Shown here in pieces: positions 7,473 through 15,027 of a DNA stretch of 17,669 nucleotides. The first letter of the stretch is position 1; the number at the start of each line of letters is the position of its first letter. The translations under genes were made by a program, and so were the position numbers. Under the pieces are notes generated by a model that saw nothing but the letters and a program-made list of their open reading frames with translations, was not told where the DNA came from and searched no databases. The stretch comes from Flavobacteriaceae bacterium TMED179 (GTDB taxonomy: Bacteria > Bacteroidota > Bacteroidia > Flavobacteriales > Flavobacteriaceae), in NCBI GenBank assembly GCA_002169865.1, contig NHIC01000010.1, forward strand, positions 49,751-67,419, given 5' to 3'.

Positions 7473-8804
7473 ATGAAACTAAACAACCTAATTTTTTTAA
7501 TTTTTTCTTTAGCTTTCATCAATAATTTAAAAGGCCAATCATTAGATAAACCTTGGTTTTTTTCAGCTAATTCAAACATAATTAACCTTCAAGGAAATAA
7601 TGTTTCAAAAGGATTTAATTTTGGAGGACCTGCTATAGTAATTAGTAGACATATTTTTTCAGGTCTGTCCCTAGGAACTCAATTTACTTTAGGAAATGTA
7701 AGTAATTCAAATGATCCGGGCTTTTCCTATGATTATAGCTCTTTAGATGGCTTTATTAAAGTTAACATTTTTAGTGGTATAATAACTCCAAATATTATTG
7801 GGGGATATGGTTTTTCAAAATTTTCAGATGAGATAGATCGTGTTGGTTTTTTCCCATCAACCGAGACTAGCAGGACTATTTTTGGAGGGTTAGGTTTAAG
7901 CATATCTCTAAATAAAAGTTTGGCAATTAATTTTCAGTCTACTTATAGAGGTATGAATGAAAATGATGGTTTTGATCATTTTCAACATTTTGCAGGTTTA
8001 AGCTATAATTTTGGGTCAAGTGATACAGACAAAGACGGAGTATCAGATAAAAAGGATAAATGCCCTGATGTATTTGGTTTAAAAGAATATGATGGCTGCC
8101 CTGATACAGATGGTGATACTATTATTGATAAGGAGGATGAATGTCCAGAAGTTCCAGGCCCTAAAGAATTTAAAGGATGTATTGATTCTGATGGTGATGG
8201 GATCTCAGATCCAGACGACATCTGCCCTGAAGAATTTGGAATTATTGAAATGAATGGTTGTCCGGACACAGATAGTGACGGTTTATCTGATAATGAAGAT
8301 AATTGCAAAGATAATCCAGGTCCTAAAGAAAATGATGGTTGTCCTTGGCCTGATACTGACGGTGATGGAGTAAATGATAATGATGATCTTTGTAAAGATG
8401 AGGTAGGTACATTAGAAAATAATGGATGTCCAGAGTTATCTAGCGAGATAGTTAAAACTTTGAATGAATTTGGTTCACGTATTAACTTTGCTGCAAATAG
8501 TTATCAAATCTTCGGTCGTAAGACATTGGACAATCTTTTGAAGATTAAAAATTTGTTACAAGAAAATCCTGAGGGAATTCTTATGATTGAGGGTTATTCT
8601 TCGTCTGATGGCAGCGAAGTTTATAATGTTGAACTTTCAAAAAGACGAGCCAAAGCTGTTCGTGAGTATTTGATTCAAATTGGTGTCCCCGCAGAACGTC
8701 TTGAGATTGAAGGTTTTGGTGAAAGAAATCCAATAGGTGATAATGATAATCCTCAAGGACGTGCAATAAATAGAAGAGTTCAGTTTAAAACAAAGAAGAA
8801 CTAG
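7473..8804 (+). CDS. OmpA-family outer membrane protein with thrombospondin type 3 repeats
   Basis: The 443-residue protein probably ties the outer membrane to peptidoglycan. Residues 1-22 form a signal peptide (basic start, then LIFLIFSLAFI) with likely cleavage near KGQS. Residues 23-180 look like a small beta-barrel or OmpA-like N-terminal domain with alternating polar and hydrophobic strands ending in YNF. Residues 184-320 hold five calcium-binding type 3 repeats of the form DxDxDGxxDxxDxC. Residues 330-443 form the OmpA C-terminal domain: D379 in SSSDGS and R392 in NVELSKRRAKAV occupy the positions that bind diaminopimelate in characterised relatives, although the usual GHTD is here GYSSSD. 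The start ATG is followed directly by a good signal peptide. The TAG stop overlaps the stop of the convergent rpe gene. Inverted repeats lie just upstream. Confidence 0.92.
   Translation: MKLNNLIFLIFSLAFINNLKGQSLDKPWFFSANSNIINLQGNNVSKGFNFGGPAIVISRHIFSGLSLGTQFTLGNVSNSNDPGFSYDYSSLDGFIKVNIFSGIITPNIIGGYGFSKFSDEIDRVGFFPSTETSRTIFGGLGLSISLNKSLAINFQSTYRGMNENDGFDHFQHFAGLSYNFGSSDTDKDGVSDKKDKCPDVFGLKEYDGCPDTDGDTIIDKEDECPEVPGPKEFKGCIDSDGDGISDPDDICPEEFGIIEMNGCPDTDSDGLSDNEDNCKDNPGPKENDGCPWPDTDGDGVNDNDDLCKDEVGTLENNGCPELSSEIVKTLNEFGSRINFAANSYQIFGRKTLDNLLKIKNLLQENPEGILMIEGYSSSDGSEVYNVELSKRRAKAVREYLIQIGVPAERLEIEGFGERNPIGDNDNPQGRAINRRVQFKTKKN
8022..8432 (+). repeat. Five tandem thrombospondin type 3 (calcium-binding) coding repeats
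   Basis: Within the OmpA-family gene, repeats begin at residues 184, 211, 238, 265 and 294, that is every 27 residues (81 bases) with one 29-residue step caused by an inserted WP. Each carries an Asp-rich loop (DTDGDG type) and a Cys-Pro or Cys-Lys pair, then a G...GC closing motif. The Asp side chains bind calcium in characterised repeats. The segment forms a stiff linker between the membrane domain and the peptidoglycan-binding domain. Confidence 0.9.
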
Positions 8805-9448
8805 AGATCTTTTAATATTTTTATATTAGTTTTCGGATCTTCAGCAGCAAAAATATAATTTCCTGATACAAGTACATCCGCTCCCGAAGTTATTAATTTT
8901 GAAGCATTTTGGTTCGTTACACCACCATCGATTTCTACCAGGCATGATGAATTAGTTTCCTTAATTAATGCTCTTATTTCCTTTATTTTTTTGTAAGTAT
9001 TTTCTATGAAAGATTGACCTCCAAAACCAGGATTGACACTCATCAAACAGACTAAGTCAATATTTTGTATAATGTTTTTTAAATTATTTACTGGTGTATG
9101 AGGATTTAAAGCAACTCCAGCCTTCATGCCACAAGATTTTATTTTTTGAACACTTCTATGTAAATGGTTGCAAGCTTCGAAATGAACAGTAAGAATTTTT
9201 GCTCCTAAAGCTGAAAAAATATCAATATAACGATCAGGATCAACGATCATCAAATGAACATCTAAGGGCTTTTCCGCATGTTTTTGAATTGCTTTTAGAA
9301 CTGGCATTCCAAATGAAATATTTGGTACAAAAACACCATCCATAATATCTATGTGAAACCAATCAGCATGACTATTATTTACCATTTTGGTGTCACGTTC
9401 TAGATTGGCAAAGTCAGCTGATAATATAGAGGGAGCTATTATTGACAT
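8801..9448 (-). CDS. rpe: Ribulose-phosphate 3-epimerase
   Basis: Interconverts ribulose 5-phosphate and xylulose 5-phosphate in the pentose phosphate pathway, in the cytoplasm. The 215-residue TIM barrel is of normal length. Family motifs are IAPSILSADFANLERD at residues 3-18, FHIDIMDGVFVPNISFG (metal-binding His and catalytic Asp), DVHLMI (second metal-binding His), LMSVNPGFGGQSF (phosphate loop) and VEIDGGV (second catalytic Asp), then SGNYIFAAED near the end. It is transcribed after rpoD with a 52-base gap that contains TATCTTTA about 20 bases before the start, a near match to the phylum's -7 box, so it may have its own promoter. Its stop shares the CTAG at 8801-8804 with the convergent OmpA gene. 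Confidence 0.96.
   Translation of the reverse strand: MSIIAPSILSADFANLERDTKMVNNSHADWFHIDIMDGVFVPNISFGMPVLKAIQKHAEKPLDVHLMIVDPDRYIDIFSALGAKILTVHFEACNHLHRSVQKIKSCGMKAGVALNPHTPVNNLKNIIQNIDLVCLMSVNPGFGGQSFIENTYKKIKEIRALIKETNSSCLVEIDGGVTNQNASKLITSGADVLVSGNYIFAAEDPKTNIKILKDL
8805..8840. terminator. Possible bidirectional hairpin at the convergent gene ends
   Basis: AGATCT (8805-8810) can pair with GGATCT (8835-8840) with one G-U pair at the inner end. Inside it TAATAT (8813-8818) pairs with ATATTA (8823-8828) around a TTTT loop. It sits directly after the OmpA stop and inside the last codons of rpe, where no intergenic space exists for a normal terminator. There is no clean T tract on either side and an internal asymmetric loop weakens the stem. 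Confidence 0.3.
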
Positions 9449-9500
9449 TTATATTATTTGTTAAAGTAAAGATATGATAAAAGGAAACCTTCAGTGTTTT

Positions 9501-10364
9501 TTATCCCAAATAGGTTTTGAGTATTTTACTTCTAGAGGTGTGCTTAAGTCTTCGTATTGCTTTTTCTTTAATTTGACGAACACGTTCTCTTGTAAGGTCA
9601 AAAGTTTCTCCAATTTCTTCTAAAGTCATTGCATGCTGATTGCCTAAACCAAAATATAAACGAACCACATCAGCCTCTCTTGGGGTAAGTGTTTCAAGAG
9701 CACGTTCGATTTCTGTTCTAAGTGATTCATGAAGTAAAGTTTTATCTGGATTTGGAGATTCTCCACTATTTAATACGTCGTATAGGTTTGAATCTTCTCC
9801 CTCTACTAAAGGTGCATCCATAGAGACATGCCTACCAGAGTTCTTTAGTGATTCCTTTACATCATTAATTGTCATATCTAATTCCTTGGCTATCTCCTCA
9901 GCCGAGGGGGCTCGCTCATGTGCTTGCTCCAAAAAAGCATAAGTCTTATTAATTTTATTAATTGAACCAATTTTATTTAGTGGAAGACGGACAATTCTAG
10001 ACTGTTCGGCTAAGGCTTGCAAAATAGACTGCCTTATCCACCAAACAGCATATGAAATAAACTTAAAACCTCTGGTTTCATCAAAACGTTGAGCTGCTTT
10101 AATTAAACCTAGATTACCTTCATTAATTAAATCTGGAAGAGTTAATCCTTGATTTTGATATTGCTTCGCAACAGATACCACAAACCTAAGGTTAGCTTTA
10201 GTAAGTATTTCAAGAGCAATCTGATCGCCAGCTTTGATCCTTTGAGCTAATTCTACCTCTTCCTCAGCTGTAATTAAGTCTACTTTTCCAATTTCTTGCA
10301 AGTATTTGTCAAGGGATGCAGTTTCACGGTTAGTTACTTGTTTGGTAATTTTAAGTTGTCGCAT
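9501..10364 (-). CDS. rpoD: Principal RNA polymerase sigma factor RpoD/SigA (short Bacteroidota type)
   Basis: The 287-residue protein directs RNA polymerase to housekeeping promoters. It lacks region 1.1, as is usual in Bacteroidota, and begins with region 1.2 (SLDKYLQEIGKVDLITAEEE). Region 2 carries the core-binding and -10-recognition helices (RFDETRGFKFISYAVWWIRQ), with the aromatic residues that melt DNA. Region 3 follows (RLPLNKIGSINKINKTY). Region 4 has the -35-type helix-turn-helix (MTLEEIGETFDLTRERVRQI) and ends in KTYLG. The gene lies 69 bases after pnp in a very A/T-rich gap with no clear promoter box, and rpe follows it. Several exact TAnnTTTG boxes, the type this sigma factor recognises in the phylum, occur elsewhere in the window. 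Confidence 0.97.
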   Translation of the reverse strand: MRQLKITKQVTNRETASLDKYLQEIGKVDLITAEEEVELAQRIKAGDQIALEILTKANLRFVVSVAKQYQNQGLTLPDLINEGNLGLIKAAQRFDETRGFKFISYAVWWIRQSILQALAEQSRIVRLPLNKIGSINKINKTYAFLEQAHERAPSAEEIAKELDMTINDVKESLKNSGRHVSMDAPLVEGEDSNLYDVLNSGESPNPDKTLLHESLRTEIERALETLTPREADVVRLYFGLGNQHAMTLEEIGETFDLTRERVRQIKEKAIRRLKHTSRSKILKTYLG

Positions 10365-10433
10365 TTAGATATATATTTTAAATATAATACGTTTAAAATA
10401 TTTTAATGTTTCAAAAAGTATTTAAAAAATTAA

Positions 10434-12560
10434 TTATTTTTTTTCAGGCCTTGCTAACAGAGCTTTACGAGACACTTTTTCTTTGCGTGTTCTTGAGTCA
10501 ATACCAAAATATTTCACGTTAAGAATGTCTCCCATTTTTAGTACATCACTTACGTTTTCAGTTCTTTCCCATGCTAGTTCACTTACATGAAGTAAAACTT
10601 CATTCCCTGGTGCTTCAGTATATTCTACAACTGCTCCAAAATCAAGCATTTTAATTACTTTTACTTCATAACTATTTCCTACTTTGGGTTTAAAAGTTAT
10701 TGAATCAATTTTAGCCTCTACCATAATAATTCCATCTGGGGAGGTTCCTAAAATCTCAATAATGCCCTCCTCAGTTTCCGAGTCTTCATTTACAACAATA
10801 GTACAGCCTGATTCTTTTTGAAGTTCTTGAATTACTTTACCTCCAGGCCCAATTAATGCACCAATATATTCATTTGGAATACGCCTTGTAATCATTTTTG
10901 GGGCATGCTCTTTAACTTCATTATTGGGGTTGGGAATTGTTTCAGTTAAATGATTTAGAATTCGTATTCTACCATCTCTAGCTTGGTTTAGAGCTTGAGT
11001 CATAATATCAAATGATAGCCCATTAATTTTGATATCCATTTGACAAGCTGTAATGCCATTGTCAGTACCTGTGACTTTAAAGTCCATATCTCCTAAATGG
11101 TCCTCATCACCTAAAATATCTGATAGTACTGCAAATTTCTTTCCATCTGAGATTAATCCCATCGCAATTCCCGATACGGGCTTCTTAATTTGAACACCTG
11201 CATCCATTAGAGCCATAGTCCCAGCACAAACAGTAGCCATCGATGACGAGCCATTTGACTCAAGAACTTCAGATACAATTCGAACAGTATAAGGACAATT
11301 ATCTGGGATTACCTTTTTTAGGGCACGTTGAGCTAAATTACCATGTCCAACTTCTCTTCTTGAAGTACCACGTAGTGGTCTGGCCTCCCCAGTACAAAAA
11401 GGAGGAAAGTTGTAGTGAAGATAAAAAGTTTCCTCTCCTTGATGTGAAGGCGAATCAATCATATTTGCCTCTCTAGAAGTCCCTAATGTTACCGTTGCTA
11501 ATGCTTGAGTTTCCCCTCTAGTAAAGATGGCCGACCCATGAGTGGATGGTAAATAGTCTACTTCACACCAAATAGGTCGAATATCAGTAGTTTTTCTTCC
11601 ATCTAAACGGATTCCTTCTTCAAGTACTAAATCCCGTACAGCTTTTTTCTGAACACTATTAATATATTTTGATATTAAGTCTTCTTTTTCTTCAAGGTCT
11701 TCATCAGAAAAGCTAGATTTTAATTCTTCTTTAATTTCAGAAAATTTTTCTGATCGTTCTGTTTTAGAAAGCCCTTTTTTAGCAACTTCATAATACTTTT
11801 GATATGAAGCTTTATGAATTTCTTTTTCTAATGATTCATCTTTTTCTTCCTCTTCATAACTTCTCACTTCTTTTTTACCAACGGCATTTGCTAAAGTAAC
11901 TTGAGCTTTAATCTGGTCTTTAATTGCTTTATGTCCAAATGCAATTGCATCTAGCATTTCTTCTTCAGTAATTTCATCGAATTCACCTTCTACCATTGCG
12001 ACCGAATCGACACTTGCACCAATCATTATATCTATATCTGACGAATCTAGTTGGTCTCTACTTGGATTTATAACAAACATTCCGTCTACCCTGGCTACAC
12101 GAACTTCTGAAATTGGATATTCAAATGGAATATCTGAAAGCTGAATAGCTGCTGAGGCAGCTAATCCAGCTAACGAATCAGGCATTATGCTTTCATCATG
12201 AGACATAAGCTGGATCATTACTTGTGTTTCCGCATGGTAATCTTTTGGAAAAAGAGGACGTAAAACGCGATCTACAAGTCTCATTGTAAGTACTTCTTGG
12301 TCACTAGGCCGTGCCTCTCTTTTAAAAAAACCTCCTGGAAATCTTCCAGCAGCAGCAAATTTTTCTCGATAATCTACTGTAAGCGGCAAAAAGTCTACAG
12401 GGCTAGCTTTGCGCGCAGAAACTGCAGTTGCTAAAAGCATGCAATCACCCATCCTAACTACAACTGACCCATCAGCTTGTTTAGCTAACTTGCCAGTTTC
12501 TAACGTAATAGTCCTACCATCTTCAAGATGGATTTCTTGTTTAAATATTTTTGGATTCAT
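10434..12560 (-). CDS. pnp: Polyribonucleotide nucleotidyltransferase (PNPase)
   Basis: PNPase degrades RNA from the 3' end using phosphate and can add tails in reverse; it acts as a trimer in the cytoplasm. The 708-residue protein has the full set of domains: a first RNase PH domain from the N-terminus, a helical linker region (about 220-310, rich in Lys and Glu), the catalytic second RNase PH domain (FTRGETQALATVTLG, later DEDHLGDMDFKVTGTD with its acidic metal ligands), a KH domain at about 556-620 (GALIGPGGKVIQELQ with the GPGG loop) and an S1 domain from about 622 to the end. It follows rpsO with an 88-base gap, the widely conserved rpsO-pnp order. The A/T-rich gap shows no exact promoter box, so both may be read from the rpsO promoter. 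Confidence 0.97.
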   Translation of the reverse strand: MNPKIFKQEIHLEDGRTITLETGKLAKQADGSVVVRMGDCMLLATAVSARKASPVDFLPLTVDYREKFAAAGRFPGGFFKREARPSDQEVLTMRLVDRVLRPLFPKDYHAETQVMIQLMSHDESIMPDSLAGLAASAAIQLSDIPFEYPISEVRVARVDGMFVINPSRDQLDSSDIDIMIGASVDSVAMVEGEFDEITEEEMLDAIAFGHKAIKDQIKAQVTLANAVGKKEVRSYEEEEKDESLEKEIHKASYQKYYEVAKKGLSKTERSEKFSEIKEELKSSFSDEDLEEKEDLISKYINSVQKKAVRDLVLEEGIRLDGRKTTDIRPIWCEVDYLPSTHGSAIFTRGETQALATVTLGTSREANMIDSPSHQGEETFYLHYNFPPFCTGEARPLRGTSRREVGHGNLAQRALKKVIPDNCPYTVRIVSEVLESNGSSSMATVCAGTMALMDAGVQIKKPVSGIAMGLISDGKKFAVLSDILGDEDHLGDMDFKVTGTDNGITACQMDIKINGLSFDIMTQALNQARDGRIRILNHLTETIPNPNNEVKEHAPKMITRRIPNEYIGALIGPGGKVIQELQKESGCTIVVNEDSETEEGIIEILGTSPDGIIMVEAKIDSITFKPKVGNSYEVKVIKMLDFGAVVEYTEAPGNEVLLHVSELAWERTENVSDVLKMGDILNVKYFGIDSRTRKEKVSRKALLARPEKK

Positions 12561-12648
12561 TTTTCATATTTTGGTTATAATTCTTGTTGTGTGTCGTGGC
12601 AACCAATGAAAAACTGGAATCAGCTTGATATTTGTATATGTTTTTAAA

Positions 12649-12918
12649 TTACTTTCTTAAACCCAATTCTTTTACGATTTCACGATAGCGTAAAATATCT
12701 TTTGACTTTAAATAATCTAAAAGACTTCGACGTTTTCCAACCAAACGAACTAGTGAACGTTCTGTATTGAAATCTTTTCTATTTTCTTCAAGGTGTTTTG
12801 AAAGGTGTTGAATACGATGAGTAAAAAGAGCTATTTGTCCCTCGGTAGATCCAGTATCTTTCTTAGATTTACCATGCTTCTTGAATATATTTTCCTTAAC
12901 CTCTTTTGAATTATACAT
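12649..12918 (-). CDS. rpsO: 30S ribosomal protein S15
   Basis: An 89-residue primary 16S rRNA-binding protein of the small subunit platform. It matches the S15 family along its length: DTGSTEGQIALFTHRI (residues 21-36), the loop HLEENRKDFNTERSL and the rRNA-contacting VGKRRSLLDYL (59-70), ending in RYREIVKELGLRK. The length is normal. It has its own strong promoter with both consensus elements and lies before pnp. In many bacteria S15 represses its own message, but I see no recognisable operator structure here. Confidence 0.97.
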   Translation of the reverse strand: MYNSKEVKENIFKKHGKSKKDTGSTEGQIALFTHRIQHLSKHLEENRKDFNTERSLVRLVGKRRSLLDYLKSKDILRYREIVKELGLRK

Positions 12919-12967
12919 GCCAATATTAATTTTAATGATTTTTATGTAAAAAATTATAAATGTAAAG

Positions 12968-12997
12968 CAAATATATGTTTAAACTGTTGATATACAA
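12968..12997 (-). promoter_or_regulatory. Bacteroidota housekeeping promoter for rpsO
   Basis: Read on the minus strand, TTG (12997-12995) is followed after exactly 19 bases by TATATTTG (12975-12968), an exact match to TAnnTTTG with the expected -33 element. It lies about 50 bases before the rpsO start and after the accD stop. This is the best promoter in the window, fitting a strongly expressed ribosomal gene. Confidence 0.7.
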
Positions 12998-13026
12998 TAA
13001 AAAAAGGATATTAAGTTATTTATGAC

Positions 13027-13884
13027 CTAAATGCGTATAGGATGATTTAAAACCAAGTCAATGTACAAGTTGATTTTATTTTTCAGATCATTTCGATGGG
13101 ATATAAAATCTAAAAAACCTTTTTCCAATTGAAATTCACTTGTTTGAAATCCTTCAGGTAATTCTTTTCCAGTTGTATCCTTTACTACTCTTGGTCCTGC
13201 AAAAGCTATTAAAGCTTTAGGCTCAGCAATATTAATATCACCTAACATAGCATATGAAGCTGTTGTGCCTCCTGTAGTAGGGTCTGTACAAAGCGAAATA
13301 TATGGAATTTTAGCTTCTGCAAGTTGAGCCAATTTTGCCGAAGTCTTAGCCATTTGCATTAATGAAGTTGCTGATTCCATCATACGAGCACCACCAGATT
13401 TGGAAATAATTACTAATGGTAGTTTATGCTTTATTGAATAGTCTGTTGCACGAGAAATTTTTTCTCCAACAACAGAACCCATTGAACCACCAATAAATCT
13501 AAAATCCATACAAGCGATAACAATTTTTTTACCCTTTGATAGTCCTACTGCAGTCCTTATCGCATCATAAAGGTTAGTTTTTTTATGAGCGTCTTTAAGT
13601 CGATCAATATATTTTTTAGAATCTACAAATTTTAAAAAATCTTTTGACTTCAGTTCGGCATCAAATTCTTTAAATACATTATTATCAAACAGAATTTCAA
13701 AATATTCTTTGCTACCAATATGAACGTGGTAGTCGTCTTCTGGGCTAACATATTTATTCTCAGCAAGCTCTTTGGCTTCAATTATTTTACCAGTAGGTGT
13801 CTGATACCAAAGGCCTTTAGGGATATCTTTTTTTTCCTCCGTTTTAGTATGAATCCCTTTTGTGCTTCTCTTAAACCAACTCAT
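13027..13884 (-). CDS. accD: Acetyl-CoA carboxylase carboxyltransferase subunit beta lacking zinc-finger cysteines
   Basis: AccD with AccA transfers carboxyl from biotin to acetyl-CoA, making malonyl-CoA for fatty-acid synthesis. The 285-residue protein has the crotonase-fold carboxyltransferase core: KIVIACMDFRFIGGSMGSVV (about residues 119-138), ISKSGGARMMES, SLCTDPTTGGTTASYAMLGD and IAFAGPRVVKDTTGKELPEGFQ. In E. coli AccD the N-terminus holds a Cys4 zinc ribbon; here the equivalent positions are T29, G32, S47 and D50, so no zinc can be bound there although the surrounding segment (LWYQTPTGKI..., YVSPEDDYHVHIGS) aligns. It follows fba with a 36-base gap that contains an exact TATATTTG box. 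The gene for AccA is not in the window. Confidence 0.95.
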   Translation of the reverse strand: MSWFKRSTKGIHTKTEEKKDIPKGLWYQTPTGKIIEAKELAENKYVSPEDDYHVHIGSKEYFEILFDNNVFKEFDAELKSKDFLKFVDSKKYIDRLKDAHKKTNLYDAIRTAVGLSKGKKIVIACMDFRFIGGSMGSVVGEKISRATDYSIKHKLPLVIISKSGGARMMESATSLMQMAKTSAKLAQLAEAKIPYISLCTDPTTGGTTASYAMLGDINIAEPKALIAFAGPRVVKDTTGKELPEGFQTSEFQLEKGFLDFISHRNDLKNKINLYIDLVLNHPIRI

Positions 13885-13898
13885 TTCCTTATTTTAAT

Positions 13899-13906
13899 CA
13901 AATATA
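13899..13906 (-). promoter_or_regulatory. Candidate -7 promoter box for accD
   Basis: TATATTTG on the minus strand matches TAnnTTTG exactly, 14 bases before the accD ATG and just after the fba stop. No TTG element lies at the proper distance upstream. It may give accD its own promoter within the fba-accD pair. Confidence 0.4.
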
Positions 13907-13920
13907 TAAATAAAAGAAAA

Positions 13921-14988
13921 TTATAGAGTATTAATGTTGTTTAAGTCTTTAAATGCAATTTTCAAACGAGACTTAAATGTTTCTTCTCCAAGGCGAAGCC
14001 ACTTCCTGGGATCATAATATTTTTTATTTGGCTGGTCGTTCCCATCTGGGTTTCCAATTTGACTTTTTAGATATTCAATGTTTTTATTCATGTAATCTCT
14101 AATACCTTCAACAAAAGCAAATTGAAGATCTGTATCAATATTCATTTTGATTACGCCGTATCCAATAGATTCTTTAATTTCTTTTTGACTTGATCCAGAG
14201 CCTCCATGAAAAACAAAATCAACTGAATTTTTTGGAAGATTATATTTTTTAGAAATATATTCCTGTGAATTTCTTAAAATTTTAGGAGTCAACTTTACAT
14301 TTCCAGGTTTATATACACCATGAACATTTCCAAAGGCAGCTGCAATTGTAAATTGATCACTGATCTTTATTAATTCATTATATGCAAAAGCTACCTCTTC
14401 AGGCTGGGTGTATAGTTTTGATGCATCTATATCACTATTGTCTACTCCATCTTCTTCCCCACCAGTAATGCCTAATTCAATCTCTAGAGTCATATTCATT
14501 TTAGACATTCTCTTAAGATATTCTTTACAAATATTAATATTTTCTTCAATTGGATCTTCAGAAAGGTCAATCATATGAGAGCTGAATAAAGATTTACCAT
14601 TATCAGAAAAAAAAGCTTCATTCGCATCTAGAAGTCCATCTAGCCAAGGCAACAACTTTTTTGCACAATGATCAGTATGCAGGATCACACTAGCTTTATA
14701 TAAATGAGCCATTTCGTGAACATGTTTTGCACCTGAAATTGCTCCAGCAATAGCCGCTTTTTGATCTTCATTTGATAAACCTTTACCGGCATTGAAGTGC
14801 GCTCCTCCATTTGAAAACTGAATAATAACTGGGCTGTTTAATTCAGATGCAGTTTCTAGTACAGTATTAATACTATTTGTGCCAATGACATTTACTGCTG
14901 GAAGGGCAAAAGCTTTAGCCTTTGCTAGCTTAAAAACTTCTTGAACTTTGGTGCCGGTTATTACACCATGAGGAATAGTATGGCTCAT
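13921..14988 (-). CDS. fbaA: Class II fructose-bisphosphate aldolase
   Basis: Cleaves or forms fructose 1,6-bisphosphate in glycolysis and gluconeogenesis; zinc-dependent and cytoplasmic. The 355-residue protein is of the class IIA (E. coli FbaA) type: ALPAVNVIGTNSINTVLE near the start, SVILHTDHCAKKLLPWLDG with catalytic Asp and the first zinc His, MTLEIELGITGGEEDGVDN, AAAFGNVHGVYKPGNV (zinc His), VFHGGSGSS (zinc His and phosphate loop) and MNIDTDLQFAF. I place the start at the ATG at 14988 (MSHTIPHG); a TTG codon directly before it would add one residue but has no advantage. It lies 39 bases after tamL and 36 before accD on the same strand. Confidence 0.96.
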   Translation of the reverse strand: MSHTIPHGVITGTKVQEVFKLAKAKAFALPAVNVIGTNSINTVLETASELNSPVIIQFSNGGAHFNAGKGLSNEDQKAAIAGAISGAKHVHEMAHLYKASVILHTDHCAKKLLPWLDGLLDANEAFFSDNGKSLFSSHMIDLSEDPIEENINICKEYLKRMSKMNMTLEIELGITGGEEDGVDNSDIDASKLYTQPEEVAFAYNELIKISDQFTIAAAFGNVHGVYKPGNVKLTPKILRNSQEYISKKYNLPKNSVDFVFHGGSGSSQKEIKESIGYGVIKMNIDTDLQFAFVEGIRDYMNKNIEYLKSQIGNPDGNDQPNKKYYDPRKWLRLGEETFKSRLKIAFKDLNNINTL

Positions 14989-15004
14989 CAATTTTAATTT
15001 GCAA

Positions 15005-15012
15005 CAAAAATA
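15005..15012 (-). promoter_or_regulatory. Candidate -7 promoter box for fbaA
   Basis: TATTTTTG on the minus strand matches TAnnTTTG exactly in the 39-base gap between tamL and fbaA, 16 bases before the ATG. The -33 region has no TTTG, so promoter strength is doubtful. Confidence 0.38.
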
Positions 15013-15027
15013 GAAACTTATTTGATT

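Noticed and set aside
8003..8308. 101-codon open frame on the minus strand opposite the type 3 repeats
   Set aside because: It is the antisense shadow of the Asp-rich repeats (read as Ser/Pro-rich sequence); the plus-strand frame has clear domains.
14989..14991. TTG as the start of the aldolase gene
   Set aside because: The next codon is ATG and aligns with the usual MSH start of class IIA aldolases, so the ATG at 14988 is preferred.
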